Source: a virus
IMG/VR virus record: IMGVR_UViG_3300042549_001687
Coordinates: 1 to 20,085 of that record
Length of the DNA stretch: 20,085 nt
Reading direction: 5' to 3' (one strand)
Both the position numbers and the translations under genes were made by a program. Below are positions 13,559 through 20,085 of the stretch, in pieces. Positions within the stretch are counted from its first letter, which is position 1. The number at the start of each line of letters is the position of its first letter. The notes below the pieces were generated by a model. The model was given only the letters and a program-made list of their open reading frames with translations, did not search any database and had not been told where the DNA came from.

Positions 13559-14417
13559 AAAAAAACCCGACTCCTATGGGCAAGGCCATGTTCTCTTGCT
13601 CATAATCACAATTAGGACAACTAAATGTGAAGGTTGTGTTAACGTCTGGAGTATTCTCTTTCAAATACGTACGCAGTGTTAGGGAATCTCTTGATAACAT
13701 TGTATCTACAGTCTTGTTAATAACTGCTGGATCACTATTACCATCAACTGCCACTACAATATGCTTTAGACGAGTTGTTAAATCTGAGTCAGATCCTATA
13801 ATTTTGTTTAGCTTTTTAGCTGCTTTAGAATCATCTTCAATCTTTTTCTCATCTCCGTGAGTTAAAAACTTAAGTGTTAATTCTTTTTTGCTAATTGGCA
13901 ATGTAAACTTGTGAGTGCATACCCCTTTTGTAAACTTGGTCCAATCGATTTCTTTTTCATCGAACTCCTGTAAGTCAATAACGTGTTTAGATTTTTCACC
14001 ACAACTTGGGCAAGCAATCTCTACTTCATAGTCCTTACCATAACCTAGAATACGAGCTGCAATAAAGATTGCATTCTTATCTACGGTTAATAGATCGTTA
14101 TAGTTAATCTTAGTAACAATCAATGATTGTAATAGTTTATCAATTACAACACCTTGTTTGATAAGGTTTTGTGATGCCAAGATATCCTCTTCTTTAGCAG
14201 TCATGTACTTCATCTCAATCTTTCCAGATGATAGTGGATGTCCTTCTGGATAGAAGTATCCTCTACTTGGTAGATCGATGATTTCAGTTGGAACATCTAA
14301 TTTTTGAAATGTTTCCATTGTACCGGTGTTTGTGGACTCTGCTAAGAACTTAGCTTTGATTTCCTCGTCTGTTAGACGCACACTGTTGGGGTAATCGTCG
14401 TTTACAACTTTGCTCAT
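13545..14417 (-). CDS. 26: gp26-like baseplate hub assembly/tail chaperone with zinc ribbon
   Basis: The 290-residue protein resembles the T4_baseplate (gp26-like) family of T4-like phages. The pattern IDLPSRGYFYPEGHPLSSGKIEMKYMTAKEEDIL (49-80) is followed by a helical region and two CxxC pairs (C136/C139 in CPSCGEKS; C267/C270 in CPNCDYEQ) that should bind one zinc. It ends PIGVGFFWPGV. T4 gp26 and gp51 are needed for hub formation yet are not clearly part of the finished baseplate, which would suit chaperones. The gene lies directly after sheath and tube and just before the tape measure, the classical site of tail assembly chaperone genes that frameshift. The codons for FF near the end are a T7 run, and a good continuation is present in the +1 frame. 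Terminators lie before and after the unit. Confidence 0.84.
   Translation of the reverse strand: MSKVVNDDYPNSVRLTDEEIKAKFLAESTNTGTMETFQKLDVPTEIIDLPSRGYFYPEGHPLSSGKIEMKYMTAKEEDILASQNLIKQGVVIDKLLQSLIVTKINYNDLLTVDKNAIFIAARILGYGKDYEVEIACPSCGEKSKHVIDLQEFDEKEIDWTKFTKGVCTHKFTLPISKKELTLKFLTHGDEKKIEDDSKAAKKLNKIIGSDSDLTTRLKHIVVAVDGNSDPAVINKTVDTMLSRDSLTLRTYLKENTPDVNTTFTFSCPNCDYEQENMALPIGVGFFWPGV
13559..13565 (-). other. Probable translational frameshift site (T7)
   Basis: The coding strand reads G-GGT-TTT-TTT-GGC across the end of the gp26-like gene; zero-frame codons are GGG TTT TTT TGG. A +1 or -2 slip enters a 68-codon open frame. GGCCT (13554-13558) can pair with AGGCC (13536-13540), a 5-bp GC-rich hairpin directly 3' of the run that may stimulate slippage. 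Phage Mu uses -2 and many phages -1 slippage in the equivalent gene pair. Confidence 0.62.
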
Positions 14418-14446
14418 AATGTTAAAACCTTTTTAATGTAATGTAG

Positions 14447-14460
14447 TTTAATATAAGTAT
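14447..14460 (-). promoter_or_regulatory. Recurrent AT-rich promoter-like motif
   Basis: The coding strand reads ATACTTATATTAAA, 29 bases before the gp26-like ATG and directly downstream of the terminator at 14470-14500. Differs from the copy at 3687 by one base. Confidence 0.5.
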
Positions 14461-14469
14461 ACGCAATAT

Positions 14470-14500
14470 AAAAAAGAAAGCCAACATTTCTGCTGGCTTT
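14470..14500 (-). terminator. Intrinsic terminator after the tail tube gene
   Basis: A 9-base-pair stem (AAAGCCAGC with GTTGGCTTT, one G-T pair) around a 6-base loop is followed by CTTTTTTATATT on the coding strand. It lies 25 bases after the tube stop and would end the sheath/tube transcript. Confidence 0.8.
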
Positions 14501-14525
14501 TCTTAGTTTAGTTTTGTTTTAACTA

Positions 14526-15014
14526 TTAGTATTCTAATACTGCGTAGTCAATACCTAATGTAAGAGCAATCTCAACTGGAGTCTCAGTAGCCCAATCCAT
14601 ATCACCAAATTGTGATGTTTTGATATAAGCACCCCAAACTTTCCAGTTCTCAACTTTATCACCTACTGGTCCAAGTACAAAGATATCAAAATTCTTTTTG
14701 TAGAAATCTGCATATCCATCACGACCAGTTACTGATTCGTGAGCTGTTCTAACCCATTCCATTACTGCTTGAGCACCTGATGGAACGATTGGATCGTATA
14801 AAGACAAAGTGATATCACCCCACTTACACTTACCTTTCAACTTACGTTGAATGTTGATGTGATCTAAAATTACCTCGCCACAATCGATTTGTGGACGAGA
14901 TACTTTTTTACAAATGAAAGATGGAATACCATCAATCTGTAAGATAAATCTATTCTGTACTTTCGGTTCGAAAGGTGTGTAAAAGATTTGATTATTTTCT
15001 ATTAAATTAGCCAT
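14526..15014 (-). CDS. 19: Tail tube protein, gp19-like
   Basis: At 162 residues it matches the size of T4 gp19 (163). Typical features are the early segment VQNRFILQIDGIPSFICKKVSRP, the strand run GKCKWGDITLSLYDPIVPSG, the helix AQAVMEWVRTAHE and the C-terminal strands WKVWGAYIKTSQFGDMDWAT and VEIALTLGIDYAV. It forms the inner tube through which DNA passes. It lies 18 bases after the sheath gene, as in T4 (18 then 19). It has its own promoter-like motif overlapping the end of the sheath gene, and a strong terminator follows, which would allow separate, high expression. No Shine-Dalgarno is present (AAAAGAAC before ATG). Confidence 0.91.
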   Translation of the reverse strand: MANLIENNQIFYTPFEPKVQNRFILQIDGIPSFICKKVSRPQIDCGEVILDHINIQRKLKGKCKWGDITLSLYDPIVPSGAQAVMEWVRTAHESVTGRDGYADFYKKNFDIFVLGPVGDKVENWKVWGAYIKTSQFGDMDWATETPVEIALTLGIDYAVLEY

Positions 15015-15019
15015 GTTCT

Positions 15020-15033
15020 TTTATATTAAATAT
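15020..15033 (-). promoter_or_regulatory. Promoter-like AT-rich motif before the tube gene
   Basis: The coding strand reads ATATTTAATATAAA, a close variant of the recurrent motif, 5 bases before the tube ATG and touching the sheath stop codon. Its short distance makes it less certain than the others. Confidence 0.38.
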
Positions 15034-17414
15034 TACGCGTTATCAAAAGTTGCTCCTGTTGGAAGGATATTAAAATCTAATATAATAAATTCAACTGCTT
15101 TTGCTGGCTGTAAGTAGATTTGACCATACATGATGTTTCTGTCGATTACATCTGGTGTATTGTTGGTTTCATCCATTACAACTTTGAAAGCGTATAAACC
15201 TTGACGAGATTTTACTGTTTCCAAATATGGAGTTACAATGTTAATAAATCTTTGACGAGTAGCTGTAGTATTGTTTTCGAATACTAAGTAGCGACTTGAG
15301 CTTGCAATGAATTTCTTCAAAGTGATCATCAAACGTCTTACATTAATGCGATCTAAAGCAGAAGGCTTAGCTTGTAATGTTTTTTGACCCCAAATACAAA
15401 CTCCTTGACTAGGGAAAGTTGCAATTGCATTGATTTTGTTTTCGTATAAGTCATTACGAGTAGATTGATTGAGTTTTAATTCAATATCAACTGCTTCAGT
15501 AATACCACCACGATTTAAACCTGCTGGTGCAAACCATTCGTATGCTACTGAGTCGTTGTAAGCCATTACACGTGGTACTACAACACTTGGTGGAACCCAA
15601 ACTGGTTTGTTTTTGTCTGTGTCTAGGATTTTAACCCATGGCCAGTATGTAGCTACATAGTTAGAATCAATTCCACTATCAGATATTGCTGCTACTGCTG
15701 CATCTGCTGATCGACCTTGAACTACTGGATCTGCTATTACAAAACAATCACCTCTATCTTCAGCAACTTCAATTGCTTTGTTGATAACGGCTGCATGATC
15801 TGCAATTGTAAGACCTGGAGTAGCTAATAAATTGATATCATATTCGTCAGCATTGCTGATTACATTTAAAGCTTTGATGTATCCTACTGAACCGATAGAG
15901 GTTGCAGTTGAACAATCCATACCAAATACGTTAGTAGCTGTGATTGATGAACCAACATTTTTTGCAATTGCTGGATCCATTCCATCAAAACCACCTTGGA
16001 AAGGTACTGTGAACTTTAAGAAAGTAGTAACGTCTAATCCTGCAAAGGTTGAACCAGATACACTCTTGCTTGCTGCAATTGTAGTATTTGTGTTAGTTGC
16101 TGATGCACTTGGGTGAATAAATGATTCATCTAAGTTAAAAGCGTTACCGTTTGTAGTTGTTCCTGCTGCTAATGGTTTTAAGTAGTTTCCATTATCTGTT
16201 GAGGTAAAGTTCCAACCATAGTATGCTTTTTTATTGTAAGCACCATTAATTTGAGTTAATTGGGTCACAAAAGATGCTGTTGGCATTGAGTAGCTTGAAG
16301 ATACTGGTTGAACCACTGCTGCAAAACCGAAAGGTTTAACATTAGCTGTGATTGACTTAGTGTCTACAGCTGCATCCATTTCAACTCTAATGTATTTAGA
16401 TACATTGTCGTAGTTTCCTACAACGGTTACTTCACCTAAAGCACTTACTGAGTAAGACTTGTCTCCGATTCGACGAGCAATATAGTTAGTTGAATCTGGA
16501 TCTAGGTTTACTCCATTATAGCTTTCTAGGATAACTGGTCTTTGATCAGTATCAGTGTATTCACGAACTACTAAGCTAAATGAACCATAATCTGAACCTG
16601 GATCAACTCCTGGTAGAATGTTATTAATAACGCTGATTTTGTAAGCAGTGTTTGCATCAACACCATCAGTTAATGTGTAAACTTTAAATAAGTTTAATTT
16701 ATCATTACCAATGATTTGTGATTGAATCCAAGGAGTATTTGCTTTGCTATATGCACCAGCTGAACCAGATAAATTTACTAAAGCATTTGCTGATTGGGAT
16801 ACAAAAGTGATTGTAGATCCTGTTAAGCTTGCGATAGAAGTAACATACTCAGAGAAATAAGAGTACATATATCCTTTTTTAGATCCTTTTACTGAAGTAC
16901 CAAGTACATTTGCAAATGAATCTACGCTAGTTGGGTTTGCAGAAGCTGTAATGCTCTGAGCTGTTACACCAGAACCAGATAATGTAATTCCGAAAGATCC
17001 TGTGATACTACCACTTGGAACTGCCCATGTACTTTTTTCAAAGCCTTTTCCAGTTGAACTACCTACTGCAGTAGTTGGCATGATAACACCAATCAACTTA
17101 CTTATAGATCCTGTAGTTGCTATAATATGAAATGAGTTTGCGTTGTATCCGCCTTCTTGCAAAACACGTACTACTGTTACTGTAGATGCACTTTTTAAGT
17201 AGCTTTGTACAGCATAAGGTAAATAAGTGTCTTCGCTTAGACCACCAAATTTAGCAATAAAGTCATCAAAGCTAGTGATTACGGTTGGTACAAAAGCAGG
17301 TCCTTTTAGTGAAGGACCAATTATTGCAGCTCCTATTGCTGCGATTCCTGCAGGAAGAAACGAAAGATCTTTTTCGTTCGTAAACACTCCTGGACTAACT
17401 ATTCTTTCAGCCAT
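15033..17414 (-). CDS. 18: Contractile tail sheath protein, gp18-like
   Basis: The 793-residue sheath subunit wraps the tube and contracts on infection. The N-terminus is diagnostic (SPGVFTNEKDLSF, then GPSLKGPAFVPTVITSFDDF, AKFGG and YLPYAVQSYLKSASTVTVVRV). The C-terminal domain is equally clear: NRGGITEAVDIELKLNQSTR, INAIATFPSQGVCIWGQKTL, INVRRLMITLKKFI and VDRNIMYGQI-like DVIDRNIMYGQIYLQPAKAV. T4 gp18 has 659 residues; the extra length lies in the Ser/Thr/Ala-rich middle region (about 120-470), which is predicted to form surface-exposed insert domains. It is preceded by a promoter-like motif 21 bases upstream and followed directly by the tube gene. The start has an A-rich leader (ACTAAAACA) but no Shine-Dalgarno. 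Confidence 0.95.
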   Translation of the reverse strand: MAERIVSPGVFTNEKDLSFLPAGIAAIGAAIIGPSLKGPAFVPTVITSFDDFIAKFGGLSEDTYLPYAVQSYLKSASTVTVVRVLQEGGYNANSFHIIATTGSISKLIGVIMPTTAVGSSTGKGFEKSTWAVPSGSITGSFGITLSGSGVTAQSITASANPTSVDSFANVLGTSVKGSKKGYMYSYFSEYVTSIASLTGSTITFVSQSANALVNLSGSAGAYSKANTPWIQSQIIGNDKLNLFKVYTLTDGVDANTAYKISVINNILPGVDPGSDYGSFSLVVREYTDTDQRPVILESYNGVNLDPDSTNYIARRIGDKSYSVSALGEVTVVGNYDNVSKYIRVEMDAAVDTKSITANVKPFGFAAVVQPVSSSYSMPTASFVTQLTQINGAYNKKAYYGWNFTSTDNGNYLKPLAAGTTTNGNAFNLDESFIHPSASATNTNTTIAASKSVSGSTFAGLDVTTFLKFTVPFQGGFDGMDPAIAKNVGSSITATNVFGMDCSTATSIGSVGYIKALNVISNADEYDINLLATPGLTIADHAAVINKAIEVAEDRGDCFVIADPVVQGRSADAAVAAISDSGIDSNYVATYWPWVKILDTDKNKPVWVPPSVVVPRVMAYNDSVAYEWFAPAGLNRGGITEAVDIELKLNQSTRNDLYENKINAIATFPSQGVCIWGQKTLQAKPSALDRINVRRLMITLKKFIASSSRYLVFENNTTATRQRFINIVTPYLETVKSRQGLYAFKVVMDETNNTPDVIDRNIMYGQIYLQPAKAVEFIILDFNILPTGATFDNA

Positions 17415-17435
17415 TGTTTTAGTTTAATTTGTTAA

Positions 17436-17450
17436 TTTATATATAAATAT
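17436..17450 (-). promoter_or_regulatory. Recurrent AT-rich promoter-like motif
   Basis: The coding strand reads ATATTTATATATAAA, ending 21 bases before the sheath ATG in a 64-base intergenic gap with no other evident signal. Confidence 0.5.
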
Positions 17451-17478
17451 AACAATATAACTCGAAACGTTAAAATCT

Positions 17479-17751
17479 CTACTGATTTGGTGTAAATACT
17501 CCAGATTCAAGGTCTAATGACCCTGCTCCATATTTGGTGTCTAAATCTGCAGCTAACTTTTTCTCCTCGGTGTTTGTTTCCATAATTTGAGTTTCTAGTA
17601 CTATCTCTTGTTCTTTAAGAGTTGCTAGATAAGTCTCAGCGTTTTTTTGAGCGAGTTTAAGTTGTACTAATTGTACACCAATTGCGTTGTAATTTTCTTG
17701 CAGTTTCTTGATCTGCTCGAGTTCTTCTACACTAAATTGTTTTGTTTCCAT
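17479..17751 (-). CDS. Small coiled-coil protein before the sheath gene
   Basis: This 90-residue protein is almost entirely a predicted coiled coil (about residues 7-72: VEELEQIKKLQENYNAIGVQ, then LVQLKLAQKNAETYLATLKE and a Glu-rich heptad region). It ends with a conserved-looking short tail, KYGAGSLDLESGVFTPNQ. Similar small proteins occur near structural genes of T4-like environmental phages, but I know of no assigned role. It has its own promoter-like motif 20 bases upstream, so it may be expressed strongly and independently. Assembly scaffold or fiber-attachment partner are guesses. There is no Shine-Dalgarno. Confidence 0.8.
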   Translation of the reverse strand: METKQFSVEELEQIKKLQENYNAIGVQLVQLKLAQKNAETYLATLKEQEIVLETQIMETNTEEKKLAADLDTKYGAGSLDLESGVFTPNQ

Positions 17752-17771
17752 AACTGTATTGAATTATATTG

Positions 17772-17785
17772 TTTAATATAAATAT
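17772..17785 (-). promoter_or_regulatory. Recurrent AT-rich promoter-like motif
   Basis: The coding strand reads ATATTTATATTAAA, identical over 14 bases to the copy at 3687-3700, 20 bases before the coiled-coil protein start. Confidence 0.52.
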
Positions 17786-17829
17786 GCTGGGATTGGCTGA
17801 AAAATGTTTGTTGGGTTTGTATTTTACAA

Positions 17830-18732
17830 CTACCCCTGAATCTCTTTGATTGCTTTCTCTAGCTCATCGATTCGAGCTAATGCCTCTTGTAATGATTTTA
17901 CAGTTAATGATAATATACCATCATAATCTAAACCATAAGTTCCATCTTCTCTAGCTCCATCTCCTAATACTAAATCAGGCTTTGTTTGTAAAACATCTTG
18001 AGCAATAAACCCATGTCTTGTTACTCCTGGATTGGTTTTAAATTCAAACTTGGTAGGTTTAAGAGATTTTATAATGCTTGAAGCATCTTCTGTAAGATAA
18101 ATAATGTTATCTTTTTTTCTTCTGTCTGAAGTACCACCACCTGCAGTATTAAATACACCACTGTTATCTAAAGTAAGTAATTGGGAGCCTCCAGAATTTC
18201 TGATTTCAAATATATTGCTTCCTTGAGAAGAATTACCTTTAATAAGCAGCTGTATTTCGTCTGCCTTACCTTGTATTTCTACTAATCCACCTGGAGCTCC
18301 GGTGATCAGATTAATACCTCCACCAAATCCTGCTCTAGCTGTTGAGTAATCAATAACCATTACTGCAGCTCCGGGTACACTAAATCCAGCTCGACCATAG
18401 CCAGGAGAACCAAAGCTTCCAAAATATATAGTTCCTGGAGTGGTTACAAATCCTACCTGTGCCGTACTTACTAATTGTAAGTTTGTACCATCATATTCTA
18501 AGTTAGCAGTCTCGGCAATAGTCGTTCCTGCTGAAGGATAATAAGCTAGTTTTGTTGAAGCACCTGTGTTTACAGTACCACTTCCACCTCCTGGTGCATA
18601 AGATGCAGATAGAGCAAAAGATGCTGTACCTTGTAGTGATCCTGTTATTCCAGCAGTTACTTTGAGTGACCCAGTAATGTCTGAATTTGCTTGTGAGCGT
18701 AACCCATTACGGGCTATAAATTCGTTTGGCAT
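17830..18732 (-). CDS. Tail fiber protein with C-terminal peptidase S74 chaperone domain
   Basis: The 300-residue protein has a short Ser/Gly-rich N-terminal stalk (ITGSLKVTAGITGSLQGTAS, then FALSASYAPGGG), a beta-rich middle, and a C-terminal intramolecular chaperone domain. The S74 self-cleavage signature is TSDRRKKDNI at about 206-215, in which Ser of SDRR and the following Lys form the catalytic pair in endosialidase-type chaperones; HGFIAQDVLQTKPDLV and the final coiled coil LTVKSLQEALARIDELEKAI are also typical. The domain trimerises the fiber and then cuts itself off. An AAAGGA Shine-Dalgarno-like sequence lies before the ATG, one of the few in the window. The stalk is short, so the fiber may be an accessory or tip-borne protein. 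Confidence 0.88.
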   Translation of the reverse strand: MPNEFIARNGLRSQANSDITGSLKVTAGITGSLQGTASFALSASYAPGGGSGTVNTGASTKLAYYPSAGTTIAETANLEYDGTNLQLVSTAQVGFVTTPGTIYFGSFGSPGYGRAGFSVPGAAVMVIDYSTARAGFGGGINLITGAPGGLVEIQGKADEIQLLIKGNSSQGSNIFEIRNSGGSQLLTLDNSGVFNTAGGGTSDRRKKDNIIYLTEDASSIIKSLKPTKFEFKTNPGVTRHGFIAQDVLQTKPDLVLGDGAREDGTYGLDYDGILSLTVKSLQEALARIDELEKAIKEIQG

Positions 18733-18757
18733 AATTTCCTTTCCCTATCCAGGTTTA

Positions 18758-18773
18758 TTTATTATAAGTATAT
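18758..18773 (-). promoter_or_regulatory. Recurrent AT-rich promoter-like motif
   Basis: The coding strand reads ATATACTTATAATAAA, 25 bases before the fiber ATG and just beyond the LamG gene stop. Confidence 0.45.
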
Positions 18774-18774
18774 G

Positions 18775-19443
18775 TTAAAGACCAAATCTGCCTTTTAATG
18801 CATTATAGTTTTGTGTTACTTCGGTACTAGTTAATGATTTATTATAGATGTGCATTGAAGATATGTTTCCATTAAAAAAATTTGAAGTACCAGCATATGC
18901 ACCCAAATAAAAATTATTAGCATTACCAGTTACGCTACCACCAAAAGTAAGACTAGCAATTGAAGCTGAGTTAGAGTACAGAGTGACGTTTGTACTACTT
19001 CTGACAGCTACTATATTATACCAAGTATCTACACTAAAATTACCATGATTTCCAAAAGCGGAATAATTCCAATTGGAACCATCAGCATATGATATTTTGT
19101 TACTAAAAAAAGCAATGCTAAAATGACTGTCTTTTGCAATAGGTATGTGCGTTATGTTGTTTACCTTTAGTTTTACCCAAAAAGATAAACTAAAATTACT
19201 TCCTGTCAGCAAAGAAAAAGGTCCAAAGTTGACTATATCATTTGTACCGTCAAACACAATAGATCCTTTATTGTTGGAATTAAATGTTGGTCCATTTGTT
19301 AATGTACCATTATTATTCCCACTTCTACTAACATCTCTCCAAGTAGTTCCTGTCTTAGGGTAAGAATCCATCTTAGCAGCATCTACATTTAGCATTAGAC
19401 CATCTAAAACCATACCTCCGTAATATGCTATTCTACCTGCCAT
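18775..19443 (-). CDS. LamG/concanavalin-like virion surface protein
   Basis: This 222-residue protein is a single LamG-like jelly-roll domain. The start of such domains, GLMLNVDAAKMDSYPKTGTT with W-RDVS and NGTLTNGPTF, is followed by the core signature GSIVFDGTNDIV, a strand FSLSFWVKL, the pair WYNIVAVR and VTLYSNS, and the closing IYNKSLTSTEVTQNYNALKG. LamG domains bind glycans or proteins; in phage virions they act in receptor binding or surface decoration. I chose ATG 19443, one base after the upstream stop (TAA-A-ATG), because it gives MAGRIAYYGGMV; an alternative at 19455 adds four residues. The gene upstream is a paralogue, so a tandem duplication is evident. There is no signal peptide. 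Confidence 0.82.
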   Translation of the reverse strand: MAGRIAYYGGMVLDGLMLNVDAAKMDSYPKTGTTWRDVSRSGNNNGTLTNGPTFNSNNKGSIVFDGTNDIVNFGPFSLLTGSNFSLSFWVKLKVNNITHIPIAKDSHFSIAFFSNKISYADGSNWNYSAFGNHGNFSVDTWYNIVAVRSSTNVTLYSNSASIASLTFGGSVTGNANNFYLGAYAGTSNFFNGNISSMHIYNKSLTSTEVTQNYNALKGRFGL

Positions 19444-19444
19444 T

Positions 19445-20085
19445 TTATAATCCAAATCTGCTTTTTAAAGCGTTATAGTTTTGTGAAATCTCAGCTGCTG
19501 TGAGAGCTTTATTATAAGCTTTTACTATAGCAATTCTTCCGACCCAAGGTGTTCCTGTGTAGCCAGTTCCTATAGTTATGTTGGTTGTTGTGTTAGCAAG
19601 TACACCATAAGGATTTGACATGGTAGCTGTGTTACTATTATTTACGTACCATCTTACTTCACTTGCATTTCGAGTTACAGCTAACATATTCCATCTACCT
19701 GTAGGAGTAGTAGATGAGTTTAGGAATGTATAAGGGCTATTGTCAGTACCGGAATTACCATAGTAATAGCTTATATTACTACCTCCTTCAAACGTCCAAG
19801 TTCCAGCTCCACCATATGCTTGATTCCATATATTCCTTCTACCTGTTGTAAAATCATGATATTCCCAAAATAAAATAGTTTGAGCTGTTGACCAGCTAGC
19901 CATGCTAGCAGCGTTATAACTTACAGAAACATAGTCATTAGACCCATCAAATACTATACTTCCTCCATTTCTACTATCAAAGGTAGGTCCGTTTACTAAT
20001 GTACCATGATTTTTATTTCCACTTAAATCAGTCCAAGTAGTACTTCCACTAACATAAGACCTATGGTTAGCAGCATCTATATGCA
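19445..20085 (-). CDS. LamG-like virion protein, 5' end outside the window
   Basis: The frame is open from the window edge to the stop at 19445 (about 212 residues visible). Codons from 20083 read HIDAANHRSYVSGSTTWTDL and continue with SGNKNHGTLVNGPTFDSRNG and GSIVFDGSNDYV, aligning with the paralogue downstream from its residue 22 or so. The ATG at 19903 lies inside the domain and is not the real start. The C-terminus (VKAYNKALTAAEISQNYNAL, then KSRFGL) matches that of the neighbour (NALKGRFGL). Only the first 20 or so residues are likely to be missing if the layouts agree. Function is as for the neighbour: carbohydrate or receptor binding on the virion surface. Confidence 0.8.
   Translation of the reverse strand, partial: HIDAANHRSYVSGSTTWTDLSGNKNHGTLVNGPTFDSRNGGSIVFDGSNDYVSVSYNAASMASWSTAQTILFWEYHDFTTGRRNIWNQAYGGAGTWTFEGGSNISYYYGNSGTDNSPYTFLNSSTTPTGRWNMLAVTRNASEVRWYVNNSNTATMSNPYGVLANTTTNITIGTGYTGTPWVGRIAIVKAYNKALTAAEISQNYNALKSRFGL

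Noticed and set aside
13294-13560. An 88-codon minus-strand frame starting at a TTG in the T7 run (beginning AWGLTIGPS)
   Set aside because: It runs straight through the terminator hairpin and into the promoter-like motif, and its composition is not protein-like. The competing frame (13558-13352) reads as a sensible protein and stops just before the terminator. A -1 slip would lead here, so it should be kept in mind only if the +1/-2 model fails.
3687-18773. The TATAAATA boxes as T4-type late promoters directing plus-strand transcription
   Set aside because: No plus-strand genes exist to be transcribed, and the motif tracks with minus-strand gene starts, so antisense promoters are the less likely reading.
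19901-19903. ATG at 19903 as the start of the second LamG gene
   Set aside because: The frame is open to the window edge and the upstream part aligns with the neighbouring paralogue, so this Met is internal.
1-20085. tRNA genes, CRISPR arrays, insertion sequences, integrase or attachment sites
   Set aside because: I looked for cloverleaf-like sequence, regularly spaced repeats, transposase or integrase motifs and found none. The direct repeats at 9526-9870 are inside a coding region and in frame.

Overview
The window reads as part of the genome of a lytic, T4-like contractile-tailed bacteriophage. Every gene I can support lies on the minus strand, genes are tightly packed with many stop/start overlaps, and gene order and protein signatures are those of a myovirus tail module next to a recombination/replication module. 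The sequence is AT-rich. Almost none of the start codons has a Shine-Dalgarno sequence; leaders are A/T-rich instead. That pattern is typical of Bacteroidetes and their phages, so a Bacteroidetes (perhaps marine or freshwater flavobacterial) host is my inference. It is not proven.

Read in the direction of transcription (high to low coordinates), the window has four parts. (1) 20085-17830: a partial and a complete LamG-like receptor-binding or decoration protein in tandem, then a tail fiber with a C-terminal peptidase S74 chaperone domain. (2) 17751-13352: a small coiled-coil protein, the tail sheath, the tail tube and a gp26-like zinc-ribbon tail assembly protein. The last of these appears to be extended by translational frameshifting at a T7 run. 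Intrinsic terminators lie before and after the gp26-like gene. (3) 13282-5022: a small protein with a shared N-terminal motif, the tape measure protein, a large repeat-containing virion protein, a gp53/LysM-like baseplate protein, a baseplate hub-like protein and an unknown 188-residue protein, apparently one operon. (4) 4990-1: a compact family A DNA polymerase, three small proteins of which two or three share the N-terminal motif, an unknown protein, a gp32-like ssDNA-binding protein, a UvsX/RecA-like recombinase and the start of one more gene.

The sheath, tube, tape measure, chaperone and baseplate proteins would build the contractile tail, with fiber and LamG proteins contacting the host. 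UvsX, gp32 and the polymerase would act together in recombination-dependent replication. The most interesting signals are: the probable +1 (or -2) frameshift in the gp26-like gene, giving a candidate tail assembly chaperone pair like lambda G/GT; a near-identical N-terminal motif (MKxSE-x3-K-[LMI]-I-x-[ED]-E) on four small proteins, resembling a prohead-targeting and protease-cleavage tag; a recurrent AT-rich motif before seven transcription-unit starts (candidate late promoter); and a hairpin plus A-rich leader before gene 32 that recalls T4 autogenous regulation.
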